Part shown: positions 28,024-35,894 of the stretch, in pieces
How the letters are laid out: the number at the start of each line of letters is the position of its first letter
Position numbering within the stretch: the first letter of the stretch is position 1
From: Pseudorhodobacter antarcticus
Lineage (GTDB): Bacteria > Pseudomonadota > Alphaproteobacteria > Rhodobacterales > Rhodobacteraceae
Reading direction: 5' to 3'
DNA length: 52,227 nucleotides
NCBI GenBank assembly: GCA_945862465.1
Contig: CAMAYO010000010.1
Location: 1 to 52,227, forward strand
The notes under the pieces: model-generated
Told to the model about the DNA's origin: nothing
Seen by the model: the letters and a program-made list of their open reading frames with translations, nothing else
Databases searched by the model: none
Position numbers and translations under genes: made by a program

Positions 28024-29031
28024 ATGCGTCCGATTTCCGCCCCCCATCCCGCCGCCCGTTTTCGCCGCCTGCGCTCCTCTGCCCCGTTGCGGGCCTTGGC
28101 GCAGGAAAACACCCTGTCTGTCAGTGACCTGATCTGGCCCGTCTTTGTGTGTGACGGGCAGGGGGTGACACAAACCATCGCCTCTATGCCGGGGGTTTTA
28201 CGCCGTTCGGTTGACCTGTTGGTGGAAGCAGCCAAAGAGGCGGCAGATCTTGGCATCCCTGCGATCTGCCTGTTTCCCTACACCCGCCCCGAAGCGAAGA
28301 GCCCAACTTGTGAAGAGGCGTGGAACCCCGACAACCTGACCAATCGCGCCATTCGCGCCATCAAGGCAGCCGTGCCCGATATCGCCGTGATGACGGATGT
28401 GGCACTGGACCCCTATAACAGCAACGGCCATGACGGGTTGGTGCGTGACGGCGTGATCTTAAACGATGAAACGGTGGAATGCTTGGTCAAGATGGCCTTG
28501 GCACAAGCGGACTCGGGCGCTGATATCTTAGGCCCGTCCGATATGATGGATGGCCGGATCGGGGCGATGCGCCAAGTTTTGGAAGCGGCGGGTCATCAGA
28601 ATGTCGCCATCCTGTCTTACGCCGCCAAGTATGCCAGCGCGTTCTACGGCCCCTTCCGCGATGCTGTGGGCGCTTCGGGCGCGCTGAGGGGCGATAAGAA
28701 AACCTACCAAATGAACCCCGCCAATTCCGACGAGGCGCTGCGCTTGGTGGAGCGTGATCTGATGCAAGGCGCGGATATGGTGATGGTCAAGCCCGGGATG
28801 CCCTATCTGGATATCTGCCGCAGGGTCAAAGACACCTTCGGTGCGCCGACCTACGCTTATCAAGTGTCGGGCGAATACGCGATGATCAAGGGAGCCGCCC
28901 TTAACGGTTGGATTGATGGCGAAAAAGCGATGTTGGAAAGCCTGATGGCCTTCCGCCGCGCCGGGTGTGACGGGGTGCTGACCTATTTCGCAATCGAAGC
29001 AGCCAAAGCCATCGGTTCGGGCAAGGGCTAA
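28024..29031 (+). CDS. hemB: Porphobilinogen synthase (delta-aminolevulinic acid dehydratase)
   Basis: 335 residues. It condenses two 5-aminolevulinate molecules to porphobilinogen, an early step for haem and (bacterio)chlorophyll. The Schiff-base lysines are Lys202 (SYAAKYASAFYGP) and Lys256 (MVMVKPGMPY). The metal-site segment reads TDVALDPYNSNGHDG: the positions that carry three Cys in zinc-dependent enzymes (127, 129, 137) are Ala, Asp and Asp. This is the zinc-free, Mg-stimulated type found in Pseudomonas and alphaproteobacteria. I chose ATG at 28024 after AGAGGG; the frame is open to 27961, but that stretch overlaps the promoter region. Confidence 0.97.
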   Translation: MRPISAPHPAARFRRLRSSAPLRALAQENTLSVSDLIWPVFVCDGQGVTQTIASMPGVLRRSVDLLVEAAKEAADLGIPAICLFPYTRPEAKSPTCEEAWNPDNLTNRAIRAIKAAVPDIAVMTDVALDPYNSNGHDGLVRDGVILNDETVECLVKMALAQADSGADILGPSDMMDGRIGAMRQVLEAAGHQNVAILSYAAKYASAFYGPFRDAVGASGALRGDKKTYQMNPANSDEALRLVERDLMQGADMVMVKPGMPYLDICRRVKDTFGAPTYAYQVSGEYAMIKGAALNGWIDGEKAMLESLMAFRRAGCDGVLTYFAIEAAKAIGSGKG

Positions 29032-29120
29032 ACATCGAACGCTGGCATTCTTATCCTGTGTTATAGGGTTGCTCTGTCCGGGTAGAGTTTTGCCTTTTGT
29101 GCGGCACGATTGTGTCAGGG

Positions 29121-29148
29121 TTTACAGGGTTGACCGCCATGCTAAATT
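29121..29148 (+). promoter_or_regulatory. Possible promoter of the small exported orphan
   Basis: TTTACA (29121-29126), a 16-bp spacer and TAAATT (29143-29148) lie 35 bp before the ATG at 29183. The -35 matches consensus at five of six positions and the -10 at four of six. Visual candidate only. Confidence 0.4.
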
Positions 29149-29182
29149 CGGTCGTGCGTCTAGGAAAACCACCGGGGATATC

Positions 29183-29626
29183 ATGTTCCACCCATGCCAT
29201 ATCGCGGGCGTCTTGGCTGTCATGACTGCTGGCGTGATGGGGTCGGTGTCTGTGGCCCAATCCGCGCCTTATGATCTTAAGTGGTATTATGATGATCTGG
29301 TCGAGGTGAAACGGTTGGATTTTATTGTTCTGACCGATCAGCTTGAAATTACGGATGTTATTGTCAACAAAGGAAATTGCCCCATAGCCACCACATTTGA
29401 TGGTGCCGTTGAGTTGAGCGTCAATGATGCGGTCCAAAAGCTTGGAGAGGTTTTCGCAGGACAAGAGATGGAACCGTTACAGCAAACCTCTGACCCCGCC
29501 GAGGGCTTACCTCTCAGCGGTGTTTATGGGGAGTCTTTATCGGTTTTTGTTGGGCTTTCGTGCAATATATTGCTTGTGGAAATCATCACATCCGAGGGGG
29601 AATGGTCGTCTCAGTTCAAACCATGA
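29183..29626 (+). CDS. Small exported orphan protein
   Basis: 147 residues from ATG at 29183 after GGGGA; the frame runs back to 29069 without a better start. A signal peptide (MFHPCHIAGVLAVMTAGVMG, cleavage probably after VAQSA) leads to a mature acidic domain of about 120 residues: YDLKWYYDDLVEVKRLDFIV and a tail EGEWSSQFKP. Two cysteines in the mature part (NKGNCPIATT and GLSCNILL) could form a disulfide. I do not recognise the family. The DNA is clearly less GC-rich than the flanking hemB, and repeat copy B follows it. A periplasmic protein of unknown role; possibly acquired. Confidence 0.6.
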   Translation: MFHPCHIAGVLAVMTAGVMGSVSVAQSAPYDLKWYYDDLVEVKRLDFIVLTDQLEITDVIVNKGNCPIATTFDGAVELSVNDAVQKLGEVFAGQEMEPLQQTSDPAEGLPLSGVYGESLSVFVGLSCNILLVEIITSEGEWSSQFKP

Positions 29627-29693
29627 GCCGCCAAGGCATCGCAGGCAATTGATCTTTATCGAAGCGGTCTAGCCCGCAATCTGCCCAATTTTA

Positions 29694-29742
29694 GCCCCCC
29701 GCACCCCCCTTTCATACGTGCCCAAATATCCCCGCCGGAGGC
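29694..29742 (+). repeat. Post-gene repeat element, copy B
   Basis: A C-rich lead (CCCCCCGCACCCCC) is followed by CTTTCATACGTGCCC, AAATATCCCC and GCCGGAGGC. It is nearly identical to copy D. It lies between the convergent small orphan gene and the acylase gene, and reads away from the orphan's 3' end. Confidence 0.8.
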
Positions 29743-29766
29743 AAAGGCTTGCCCCAAACGCTCTGT

Positions 29767-32235
29767 TCAGTTGTTGGGTGTCAGGCGGGTGATGCCAACT
29801 GCCCCTGCACGGGCCAGATCGGGGTCAAGCGTCATGGGCAGGTATTCCCCGCGCCGCCACAGTTCGGACAGATCGTCATAATGGCGTGACAGGGGGTGGC
29901 CGCTTTGACCCGTCGCAATGATAAAGACCGAGCTTTCTGGATCGGCAAAATCATATACCCCGCGATAGCCCCCGCCGTGCACATTCTCATAAGGGTTTGC
30001 GCCTGTGCCCCGTGTTTGGCCGCGCATCAAGGTATTGTCGCCGCCGCTTGTGCTTTGGCGGATGTTGACGAAGTAATGCAAAATGGGCGCAGTCCCTAAA
30101 ACGGGGTGGTCATGCAGCGCTTGGTGGGCATCGCCCCAACGCCAGCTTTCAATCGCCGGACCATAGGTTTCTGACAGGGTCAAAAGCGCGTCGTCCAGCG
30201 CTTTTCTGGCAATGTCGGTGCAGGTTTCCACCGCAGCCGATTGCACCACATCGCACCAGACCGAAGCCCCTTCGCTGTTGCGATAGACGCGCTCGATGAA
30301 GTCGGGGTTCACATGCATGATCACATCGCCCAAGGGTCCAATCTCGTCGCGGGTCAGGTGCTCTTGCAAACTGCGCAACCATGCCTCCGCGATCAGCGGT
30401 TCGGGCAGGTGTTCGTTTTCTTCCCCGTTCCATTCAGCCAAAAGGGCCAGCGCATCCTGCCGCATCCGATCATGCGTGCCTGCGGGGGCGGCCTCGCCGG
30501 TGAACCATAGGTCCTTGCCGATCAAGGGCAGCAAATTGCGCACGGTGGGGGAAACGGTGTCGAGTTGCGCTTCGATAAAGCTGTCGCGGGTATGCACCTC
30601 GCGGGTTTTCATCAGGGCCAGCCACCGTTGAATGCGCTGCGTGTCGCCCCAATCGAACGAGACATGGTCGGGAAAGGGGCGATCAACGATTTTGTTGTTG
30701 GTATTGCCCAGAAGGCCTGAGACGGGGTTTTTGACGACTGGGTTGGCTGAATAGGGAAAGAAGCCTTCCCACCGGTTTTGGCCCTGCCATCCTGCGGCGG
30801 GCATCCGGCCTTGGGTTTGATGGGCGGCGTTGCGCTTGGGCATCCGGCCTATCATCTGCAGCGCGATGGTATTGGCATCAACCAGCATCAGGTTCTGCGC
30901 GGGCGCAACAAAGTCCTGCGCTGCGACAATGGCCGCCTCGACAGAAGGCGCGCGCATCAAGGCCATCGCGGCTGACATCGAGGTGTCGGCCCCGTCCAGC
31001 GCTGTCCACGCCAAGGCTGCCACTGCCCCTGTGGGGGTAACAGTTCCCAAATCATAAAAGCTGTCCGGCAAGATCGGCCCCGCCTCTGACCACCGCTGGG
31101 TGATGGTCACGGGGGCCTCACCTTTGACAGTGATGATCGTGCGGGCCTCATGAAAGTCTTTGGCGCCCTCGGTTGTCAGATATTGGCTTGGATTGTCGGG
31201 ATTGATCTTTTCCATCACGATATCCTGATCGTCCAGATAGCTTGACGTCAGGCCCCAGCCCAGCAATTCACTGCGCCCCAACAGCACCAAGGGCATGCCC
31301 GGGATTGTGGCCCCGATCACATCGCCCGATGTCAGATGCAATCGCGCCAGATACCAAATCGAGGGCGCGGTAAAATCCAAATGCGGGTCATTGGCCAAAA
31401 GCCCACCCCCCGCCGCTGACCGCGACGCTGAAGCGGCCCAAGCGTTTGACGCCCCCGCCATTCCCGCCGAGGGGAAGGGCGAGAGGGGTTGATCAAGCTC
31501 TGCCATGCGATGAGGCACTTGACCGGCACGGACATCTGGCATCAGGGCCGAATACTGCGGCAGGGCCATAATCGCCTCTCCGGGCGCATCGGGCAGGATA
31601 TCGGCCAGGCGGGCGGGCGACAGGGCGAGCGACAGTTCGGCGCGCAGCACCTCGGTGTCCAAATGGCCTGACAATTGCAGCGCCATCAGTTTGATGATCG
31701 CAATGGAATCGGCCGGGGCCCAAGCGTCAATTTGCGACGAGAACAAAAAGAACTCTGGTGCGCCGCGCCCCAAGGCACCTTGGTTGACCTGTTCGATCCA
31801 CGCATTCACCCCAGCGGCATAAGAGGTGAGTGCCGCCTTGGTGCTAGCGTCTTGAGCATCCACGGACGACAGCGCGAGATCATAAAGATTTAGCCGCCGC
31901 ATCAACTCATCAGTGCGCAGGGTTCTTGGGCCAAAAATTTCCGACAAGCGCCCCTGCACGGTGCGGCGCAGCAGGGTCATTTGCCACAAGCGGTCTTGGG
32001 CATGGGCAAAGCCAAGCGCATAGAAGGCGTCGTTGTCATTGGCGGCAAAGATATGCGGCACATCGGCATTGTTGCGCACGATTTCCAGCGGGGCAGAGAT
32101 GCCCGCCACAGACCAAGTGGCATCATAGTCAGGCAATGACCGCGAGACGAAATAATAGACACAAGCCAGCCCCAGAACAGCCAAGCCAAGGCCAATGACC
32201 AAGGCGCGCAATGTCCATTGAAAGGCGGTCAGCAT
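29767..32235 (-). CDS. Penicillin acylase family protein (Ntn-hydrolase)
   Basis: About 822 residues. An N-terminal membrane anchor or signal (LVIGLGLAVLGLACVYYFVS) suggests periplasmic placement. The chain has the family layout: an alpha-subunit region with DVPHIFAANDNDAFYALGFA HAQDRLWQM, a spacer, then the autocatalytic site GAGASNAWAAS-type with Ser263 as the nucleophile at the new beta-chain N-terminus. NDPHL follows. Members cleave amides such as beta-lactams or acyl-homoserine lactones; the substrate here is not known. ATG at 32235 has AAGGA 10 nt upstream; an in-frame TTG two codons earlier (32241) is equally possible. Confidence 0.92.
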   Translation of the reverse strand: MLTAFQWTLRALVIGLGLAVLGLACVYYFVSRSLPDYDATWSVAGISAPLEIVRNNADVPHIFAANDNDAFYALGFAHAQDRLWQMTLLRRTVQGRLSEIFGPRTLRTDELMRRLNLYDLALSSVDAQDASTKAALTSYAAGVNAWIEQVNQGALGRGAPEFFLFSSQIDAWAPADSIAIIKLMALQLSGHLDTEVLRAELSLALSPARLADILPDAPGEAIMALPQYSALMPDVRAGQVPHRMAELDQPLSPFPSAGMAGASNAWAASASRSAAGGGLLANDPHLDFTAPSIWYLARLHLTSGDVIGATIPGMPLVLLGRSELLGWGLTSSYLDDQDIVMEKINPDNPSQYLTTEGAKDFHEARTIITVKGEAPVTITQRWSEAGPILPDSFYDLGTVTPTGAVAALAWTALDGADTSMSAAMALMRAPSVEAAIVAAQDFVAPAQNLMLVDANTIALQMIGRMPKRNAAHQTQGRMPAAGWQGQNRWEGFFPYSANPVVKNPVSGLLGNTNNKIVDRPFPDHVSFDWGDTQRIQRWLALMKTREVHTRDSFIEAQLDTVSPTVRNLLPLIGKDLWFTGEAAPAGTHDRMRQDALALLAEWNGEENEHLPEPLIAEAWLRSLQEHLTRDEIGPLGDVIMHVNPDFIERVYRNSEGASVWCDVVQSAAVETCTDIARKALDDALLTLSETYGPAIESWRWGDAHQALHDHPVLGTAPILHYFVNIRQSTSGGDNTLMRGQTRGTGANPYENVHGGGYRGVYDFADPESSVFIIATGQSGHPLSRHYDDLSELWRRGEYLPMTLDPDLARAGAVGITRLTPNN

Positions 32236-32356
32236 GGGCAATTTTTCCTTGGGCGGTCAGGGGTTTTGGGTCTTTTCAGGCGCTGCGCTTGACGCGCCCT
32301 GCGGAATGATCCTCTAGTCCAAACCGCAGCAGGGCACAATTGGCGAGGCGGGAAGA

Positions 32357-33220
32357 ATGGCGAAACTGGCGTTTTTGGGCTTGGGGGTGATGGGCTTTCC
32401 CATGGCAGGGCATTTGGTGGCCAAGGGGCACAGTGTCACGGTTTACAACCGTAGCCCCGCCAAAGCCAAGCTTTGGGTCGAAAGGTATGGCCAAACCAGT
32501 GCGCCAACCCCCGCAAAGGCCGCTAAAGGGGCCGACGTGGTGATGGCTTGCGTGGGCAATGATGACGATCTGCGTGCGGTCTGTTTGGGACCAGACGGGG
32601 CGTTTGCGGGTATGGCCAGAGGGTCAATTTTTGTTGATCACACCACCGTCTCGGCCGAGGTGACGCGCGAATTGGGGGCCATTGCGGCCGACCAAGGCAA
32701 GGGCTTTGTCGATGCCCCGCTTTCAGGTGGCCAAGCGGGGGCCGAGAACGGCGTTTTGTCGATCATGTGTGGCGGGCAAGCAGACCACTACGCCCAAGTT
32801 GAGCCCATCTTGCAAAGCTATGCCCGCATCTGCCGCCTGCTGGGCGGGCCAGGATCAGGGCAATTGGCCAAAATGATGAACCAGATTTGCATCGCGGGCT
32901 TAGTGCAAGGCTTGGCAGAGGCTTTGGCCTTTGGCCAAAAGGCAGGGCTAGATGGGGCAGCGGTGGTCGAGGTGATCTCTCAGGGTGCTGCGGGCAGTTG
33001 GCAGATGGTGAACCGCCATAAAACCATGCTGGAGGATAAGTTCGACTTTGGCTTTGCGGTGGATTGGATGCGCAAAGATCTTGGAATTTGCCTGTCCACC
33101 GCTAATCAGATCGGTGCCAGCCTGCCTGTGACAGCGTTGGTGGACCAGTTTTACAAAGATGTCCAACGCATGGGCGGCCAGCGCAACGACACGTCCAGCC
33201 TGATCCGCCGCTTGAAGTGA
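32357..33220 (+). CDS. 3-hydroxyisobutyrate dehydrogenase-family NAD(P) oxidoreductase
   Basis: 287 residues of the beta-hydroxyacid dehydrogenase family. The Rossmann motif FLGLGVMGFPMAGHL lies at 6-20, the substrate loop VDAPLSGGQAGAENG at 118-132, and the catalytic Lys172 in GQLAKMMNQ. The family oxidises 3-hydroxyisobutyrate, tartronate semialdehyde, 6-phosphogluconate or similar acids, or acts as a glyoxylate/succinic semialdehyde reductase; the exact substrate cannot be decided. It is a single gene, divergent from the acylase gene (121 bp between starts), and ends with a strong terminator. Confidence 0.92.
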   Translation: MAKLAFLGLGVMGFPMAGHLVAKGHSVTVYNRSPAKAKLWVERYGQTSAPTPAKAAKGADVVMACVGNDDDLRAVCLGPDGAFAGMARGSIFVDHTTVSAEVTRELGAIAADQGKGFVDAPLSGGQAGAENGVLSIMCGGQADHYAQVEPILQSYARICRLLGGPGSGQLAKMMNQICIAGLVQGLAEALAFGQKAGLDGAAVVEVISQGAAGSWQMVNRHKTMLEDKFDFGFAVDWMRKDLGICLSTANQIGASLPVTALVDQFYKDVQRMGGQRNDTSSLIRRLK

Positions 33221-33221
33221 C

Positions 33222-33246
33222 AAGGTGGGCAGATTGCCCACCTTTT
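33222..33246 (+). terminator. Terminator after the hydroxyacid dehydrogenase gene
   Basis: A perfect 9-bp stem, AAGGTGGGC (33222-33230) with GCCCACCTT (33236-33244), loop AGATT, followed by TT. The AA/TT ends make it usable for the convergent SYLF gene too. Confidence 0.85.
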
Positions 33247-33261
33247 GCTTTCAATACCGCC

Positions 33262-33828
33262 TTACGGAATGATGCGGCTGTATTTGACGCCCTGCAGCGT
33301 GGCGCCTGCGATCAAGCCTTGTTGGCCAAAGATCAGCGCCACAACGGGATCAAGCTCTGTCGTGTCTTTGCCGATCGAAGCGCCCTGAGCGGGTGTGGCA
33401 TATTCAATGCCAGCCCCCGCAGCCCACCCATTGCTGGAGCGGAACTTTTGCAGCGCATCCTCGGTCAGGAAGAAAATCGCATGAGCATATTGCTGCGCGC
33501 CGATCTGGAAGCCGAACGAGGCCGAGGTAGCCGAATAGTAATCCACCGTCATCCCGTTGATCTGCAAAGCACCGCGCCCATAGGCCCCGCCAAAGCCAAA
33601 GCCCGCTTCGGTTACCAACGGCATATACAGCACGCCCTTGGCGTTTTCGGTTAAGCTCTGTGCGCCCGGGTATTGGGTGAGCAGGTAGTCCTTGGTCGCT
33701 TCAACCCGCGCGTCAATTTTCTGGCCCGCGTTAGAATTCACGCCATTGCCCATGATGGCACTGTCACAGGCCGCAATCCCCAAAGAAGATGCGCCCAAAA
33801 CGATAAAGTTGCGTCGAGAAATTGCCAT
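33262..33828 (-). CDS. SYLF/YSC84-domain lipoprotein, probable Tat export
   Basis: 188 residues from ATG at 33828. The N-terminus MAISRRNFIVLGASSLGIAA combines a twin-arginine motif (SRRNF) with a lipobox ending in Cys21 (GIAAC). The mature domain is SYLF (YSC84-like, Ysc84 actin-binding domain in eukaryotes): AKGVLYMPLVTEAGFGFGGAYGRGAL, then YYSATSASFGFQIGAQQYAH and an end LQGVKYSRIIP. The domain binds lipids in studied cases; its bacterial role is unclear. The frame extends 55 codons upstream but without a signal peptide. Same strand as, and 161 bp downstream of, the Bcr-type MFS gene, with repeat copy C between them. Confidence 0.88.
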   Translation of the reverse strand: MAISRRNFIVLGASSLGIAACDSAIMGNGVNSNAGQKIDARVEATKDYLLTQYPGAQSLTENAKGVLYMPLVTEAGFGFGGAYGRGALQINGMTVDYYSATSASFGFQIGAQQYAHAIFFLTEDALQKFRSSNGWAAGAGIEYATPAQGASIGKDTTELDPVVALIFGQQGLIAGATLQGVKYSRIIP

Positions 33829-33950
33829 GATACGCCTCACATTGCCCGGGGTCTGAAGCCCCTTGGCGCTAGGATAACAGGCCAAGGCCGCTTCGCCAAG
33901 CACTCTGCCAAACCCTGTCAACAAAAGCCCGTTAGCGGCAGGGTTGTTCA

Positions 33951-33984
33951 GCCTCTGGCGGAGATATTTGCGCAAGTATGAAAG
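33951..33984 (-). repeat. Post-gene repeat element, copy C
   Basis: Read on the minus strand from the MFS stop: CTTTCATACTTGCGC, AAATATCTCC, GCCAGAGGC. It has four or five differences from copies B and D and lacks the C-rich lead. It starts 6 nt after the MFS stop codon. Here the downstream gene is on the same strand rather than convergent. Confidence 0.7.
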
Positions 33985-33989
33985 GCACG

Positions 33990-35195
33990 TCACTGCGCCC
34001 GATTGCGAACCTGCAAGATCAGGATCAAGGCCAAGCTGGAAAACACCATCACCCCGCTCAGCAAAGGTAAGGGTGTGCCGTTAAAGGCTTGGCCGACCGG
34101 AATGGCCAAAAGTACGGAAGCCACAGTGGAGATGGCCGTGATAAGTGAAGAGGCAAAGCCCGCGATATGGCCCAAATTCTCCATCGCCAAAGCATTCAGA
34201 TTGCCCATGGTAAGGCCCATCATGGCGAATATGCCAATGGCCCAGATCAGGAAAGCAGGGAAGGCGAGCGCGCCTAACGTGCCGCTGGCAAGGGCTGTCA
34301 GGATCACCAAGGTCAGTGCAACTTGGATCACATAAGTTGCCACCAGAACGCGGCGCATCCCCACCATGACCACGATGCGCGAATTCACAAACGAGCCGCT
34401 GATGGCACAAAGAGCGATCAGCGTGAACCACAAGGGAAAGCCCGCGGCGCGGTTGAAATACTGTTCAAAAATCCCTTGGATCGACGACAGCGTTGCAAAA
34501 AGGCAAGCCGAGGTCAGGGTTTGACAGGCGGTTGATATCAGTGCCACGCGGTGGCGGGCCAGTTCTTTGGCGGCAGCCCAAAGCAAACCGGTGCTTAAAG
34601 GGCGGCGCGCAGGTGGCGCTAAGGTTTCCGGTTGGCGCAGCCCAAGCCAAAGGTTTACCGCCAAGGCAAAGACCATAAACACCAAGAAGATATCGCGCCA
34701 GCCCGCCACCAGCATGACACCTTTTCCCAGCAACGGGGCCACGGCGGGCACAAGGGTAAAGATCATCATCACAAAGGACACGATCTTGGCCATATCGCGC
34801 CCTTTGAACAGGTCGCGGATCATAGCCGTGCCCACAGCCCTTGGCCCCGCCGCGCCAGCGCCTTGCAAGACCCGCGCAATCAGCAACGTTTCCAGCGAGG
34901 GGGCCACAAAGCACAGCGCGGTTGCCAGCAGATAGAGCGTGGCGCAGCCGATCAGCACAGGTTTGCGCCCAAAGGCGTCTGACAGCGGGCCAGAGATCAG
35001 TGTGCCTATTCCCATGCCCAAGACAAAGCTCGTCACCACCAACTGCGCCAGATTGGGCGCATCGGGGCTAAGGGCTGCGGCAATCGCGGGCAGGGCGGGC
35101 AGCATCGCGTCAATCGACAGGGCAACTGTCGCAAACAGCATGGCGTTCAGCGCCACAAACTCGCGTTGGGAAAGGGGCTTAAGCACTGGGCGCAC
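33990..35195 (-). CDS. Bcr/CflA-type MFS drug exporter
   Basis: About 401 residues with twelve hydrophobic segments. The family pattern is clear: SIDAMLPALPAIAAAL in TM1, GTLISGPLSDAFGRKPVL (the MFS loop 2-3 motif), and LQGAGAAGPRAVGTAMIRD (motif of the 12-TM drug exporters). It probably exports drugs or metabolites by proton antiport. The start is uncertain: GTG at 35195 is used here, TTG at 35228 and GTG at 35186 are in frame. All overlap the end of the DsbA-like gene (stop 35179), so the two are coupled. Confidence 0.9.
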   Translation of the reverse strand: MRPVLKPLSQREFVALNAMLFATVALSIDAMLPALPAIAAALSPDAPNLAQLVVTSFVLGMGIGTLISGPLSDAFGRKPVLIGCATLYLLATALCFVAPSLETLLIARVLQGAGAAGPRAVGTAMIRDLFKGRDMAKIVSFVMMIFTLVPAVAPLLGKGVMLVAGWRDIFLVFMVFALAVNLWLGLRQPETLAPPARRPLSTGLLWAAAKELARHRVALISTACQTLTSACLFATLSSIQGIFEQYFNRAAGFPLWFTLIALCAISGSFVNSRIVVMVGMRRVLVATYVIQVALTLVILTALASGTLGALAFPAFLIWAIGIFAMMGLTMGNLNALAMENLGHIAGFASSLITAISTVASVLLAIPVGQAFNGTPLPLLSGVMVFSSLALILILQVRNRAQ

Positions 35196-35835
35196 CGTTT
35201 TCTTGCGCCATCCGCGCCAACTCACCAATCACCATACCCCACATATCGGGCGGTTGCGCGCCCGATAGCACATATTGGCCCGCGATCAGAAAGGTGGGCA
35301 CAGCATTGACGCCTCTTTCGCGCGAATGCGCCTCGCGCTGTTGGATCAGGTCTAGATCGGCCTCGGAAGCCAGCAGGCGCTGCACCACGACGCGGTTTAG
35401 ACCCGCCTCGGCCCCCAGATCCTCCAGCACAGTCAGATCCCCAATATCGCGCCCTTGCACCCAATAGGCGCGCATAATGGCAGATACCATCGCAGCTTGA
35501 AGCCCCTCTAGCCCCGCCCAATGGATCATTCGATGCGCGTTCAGCGTGTTGGGAATGCGTTGGGGCACATCAGGGTCCATCACAACGCCGGCTTCTGCCG
35601 CCATATCTTCGAAATGCTGGTGAATTTGCGCCAGCTTTTCCGTGCCACCAAACCGCGCGGCCAGATAGTCGCGCTTGGGCACACCTTCGGCCACCATCTC
35701 GGGGTTTAACTGGAACGGATGCCATTCAATGTCAAACGGATGATCGGGATGCGCCTCAAGCGCGCGTTCCAGATTGGCCTTGCCCAGATAGCACCACGGG
35801 CAGATCGGGTCTGAAAAGATGTCAAGCTTGACCAT
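35179..35835 (-). CDS. DsbA-family thioredoxin-fold oxidoreductase (FrnE/HCCA isomerase-like)
   Basis: 218 residues from ATG at 35835. The start MVKLDIFSDPICPWCYLGKA carries a CPWC active site (Cys12-Cys15) in a DsbA/FrnE thioredoxin fold. There is an internal helical insertion and a cis-Pro loop, NAVPTFLIAGQYVLSGAQPP, near the end. No signal peptide is present, so it is cytoplasmic. FrnE-like proteins are disulfide oxidoreductases or isomerases linked to oxidative stress; 2-hydroxychromene-2-carboxylate isomerase is the related fold. The gene overlaps the downstream MFS gene and is 59 bp from the upstream MFS gene on the same strand. Confidence 0.9.
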   Translation of the reverse strand: MVKLDIFSDPICPWCYLGKANLERALEAHPDHPFDIEWHPFQLNPEMVAEGVPKRDYLAARFGGTEKLAQIHQHFEDMAAEAGVVMDPDVPQRIPNTLNAHRMIHWAGLEGLQAAMVSAIMRAYWVQGRDIGDLTVLEDLGAEAGLNRVVVQRLLASEADLDLIQQREAHSRERGVNAVPTFLIAGQYVLSGAQPPDMWGMVIGELARMAQENGAPSA

Positions 35836-35894
35836 AGCGGCCCCCATTCCATTTGCCCGCCCTCTGTCACCACGCAGGGCGCCTTGGTCAAGGC

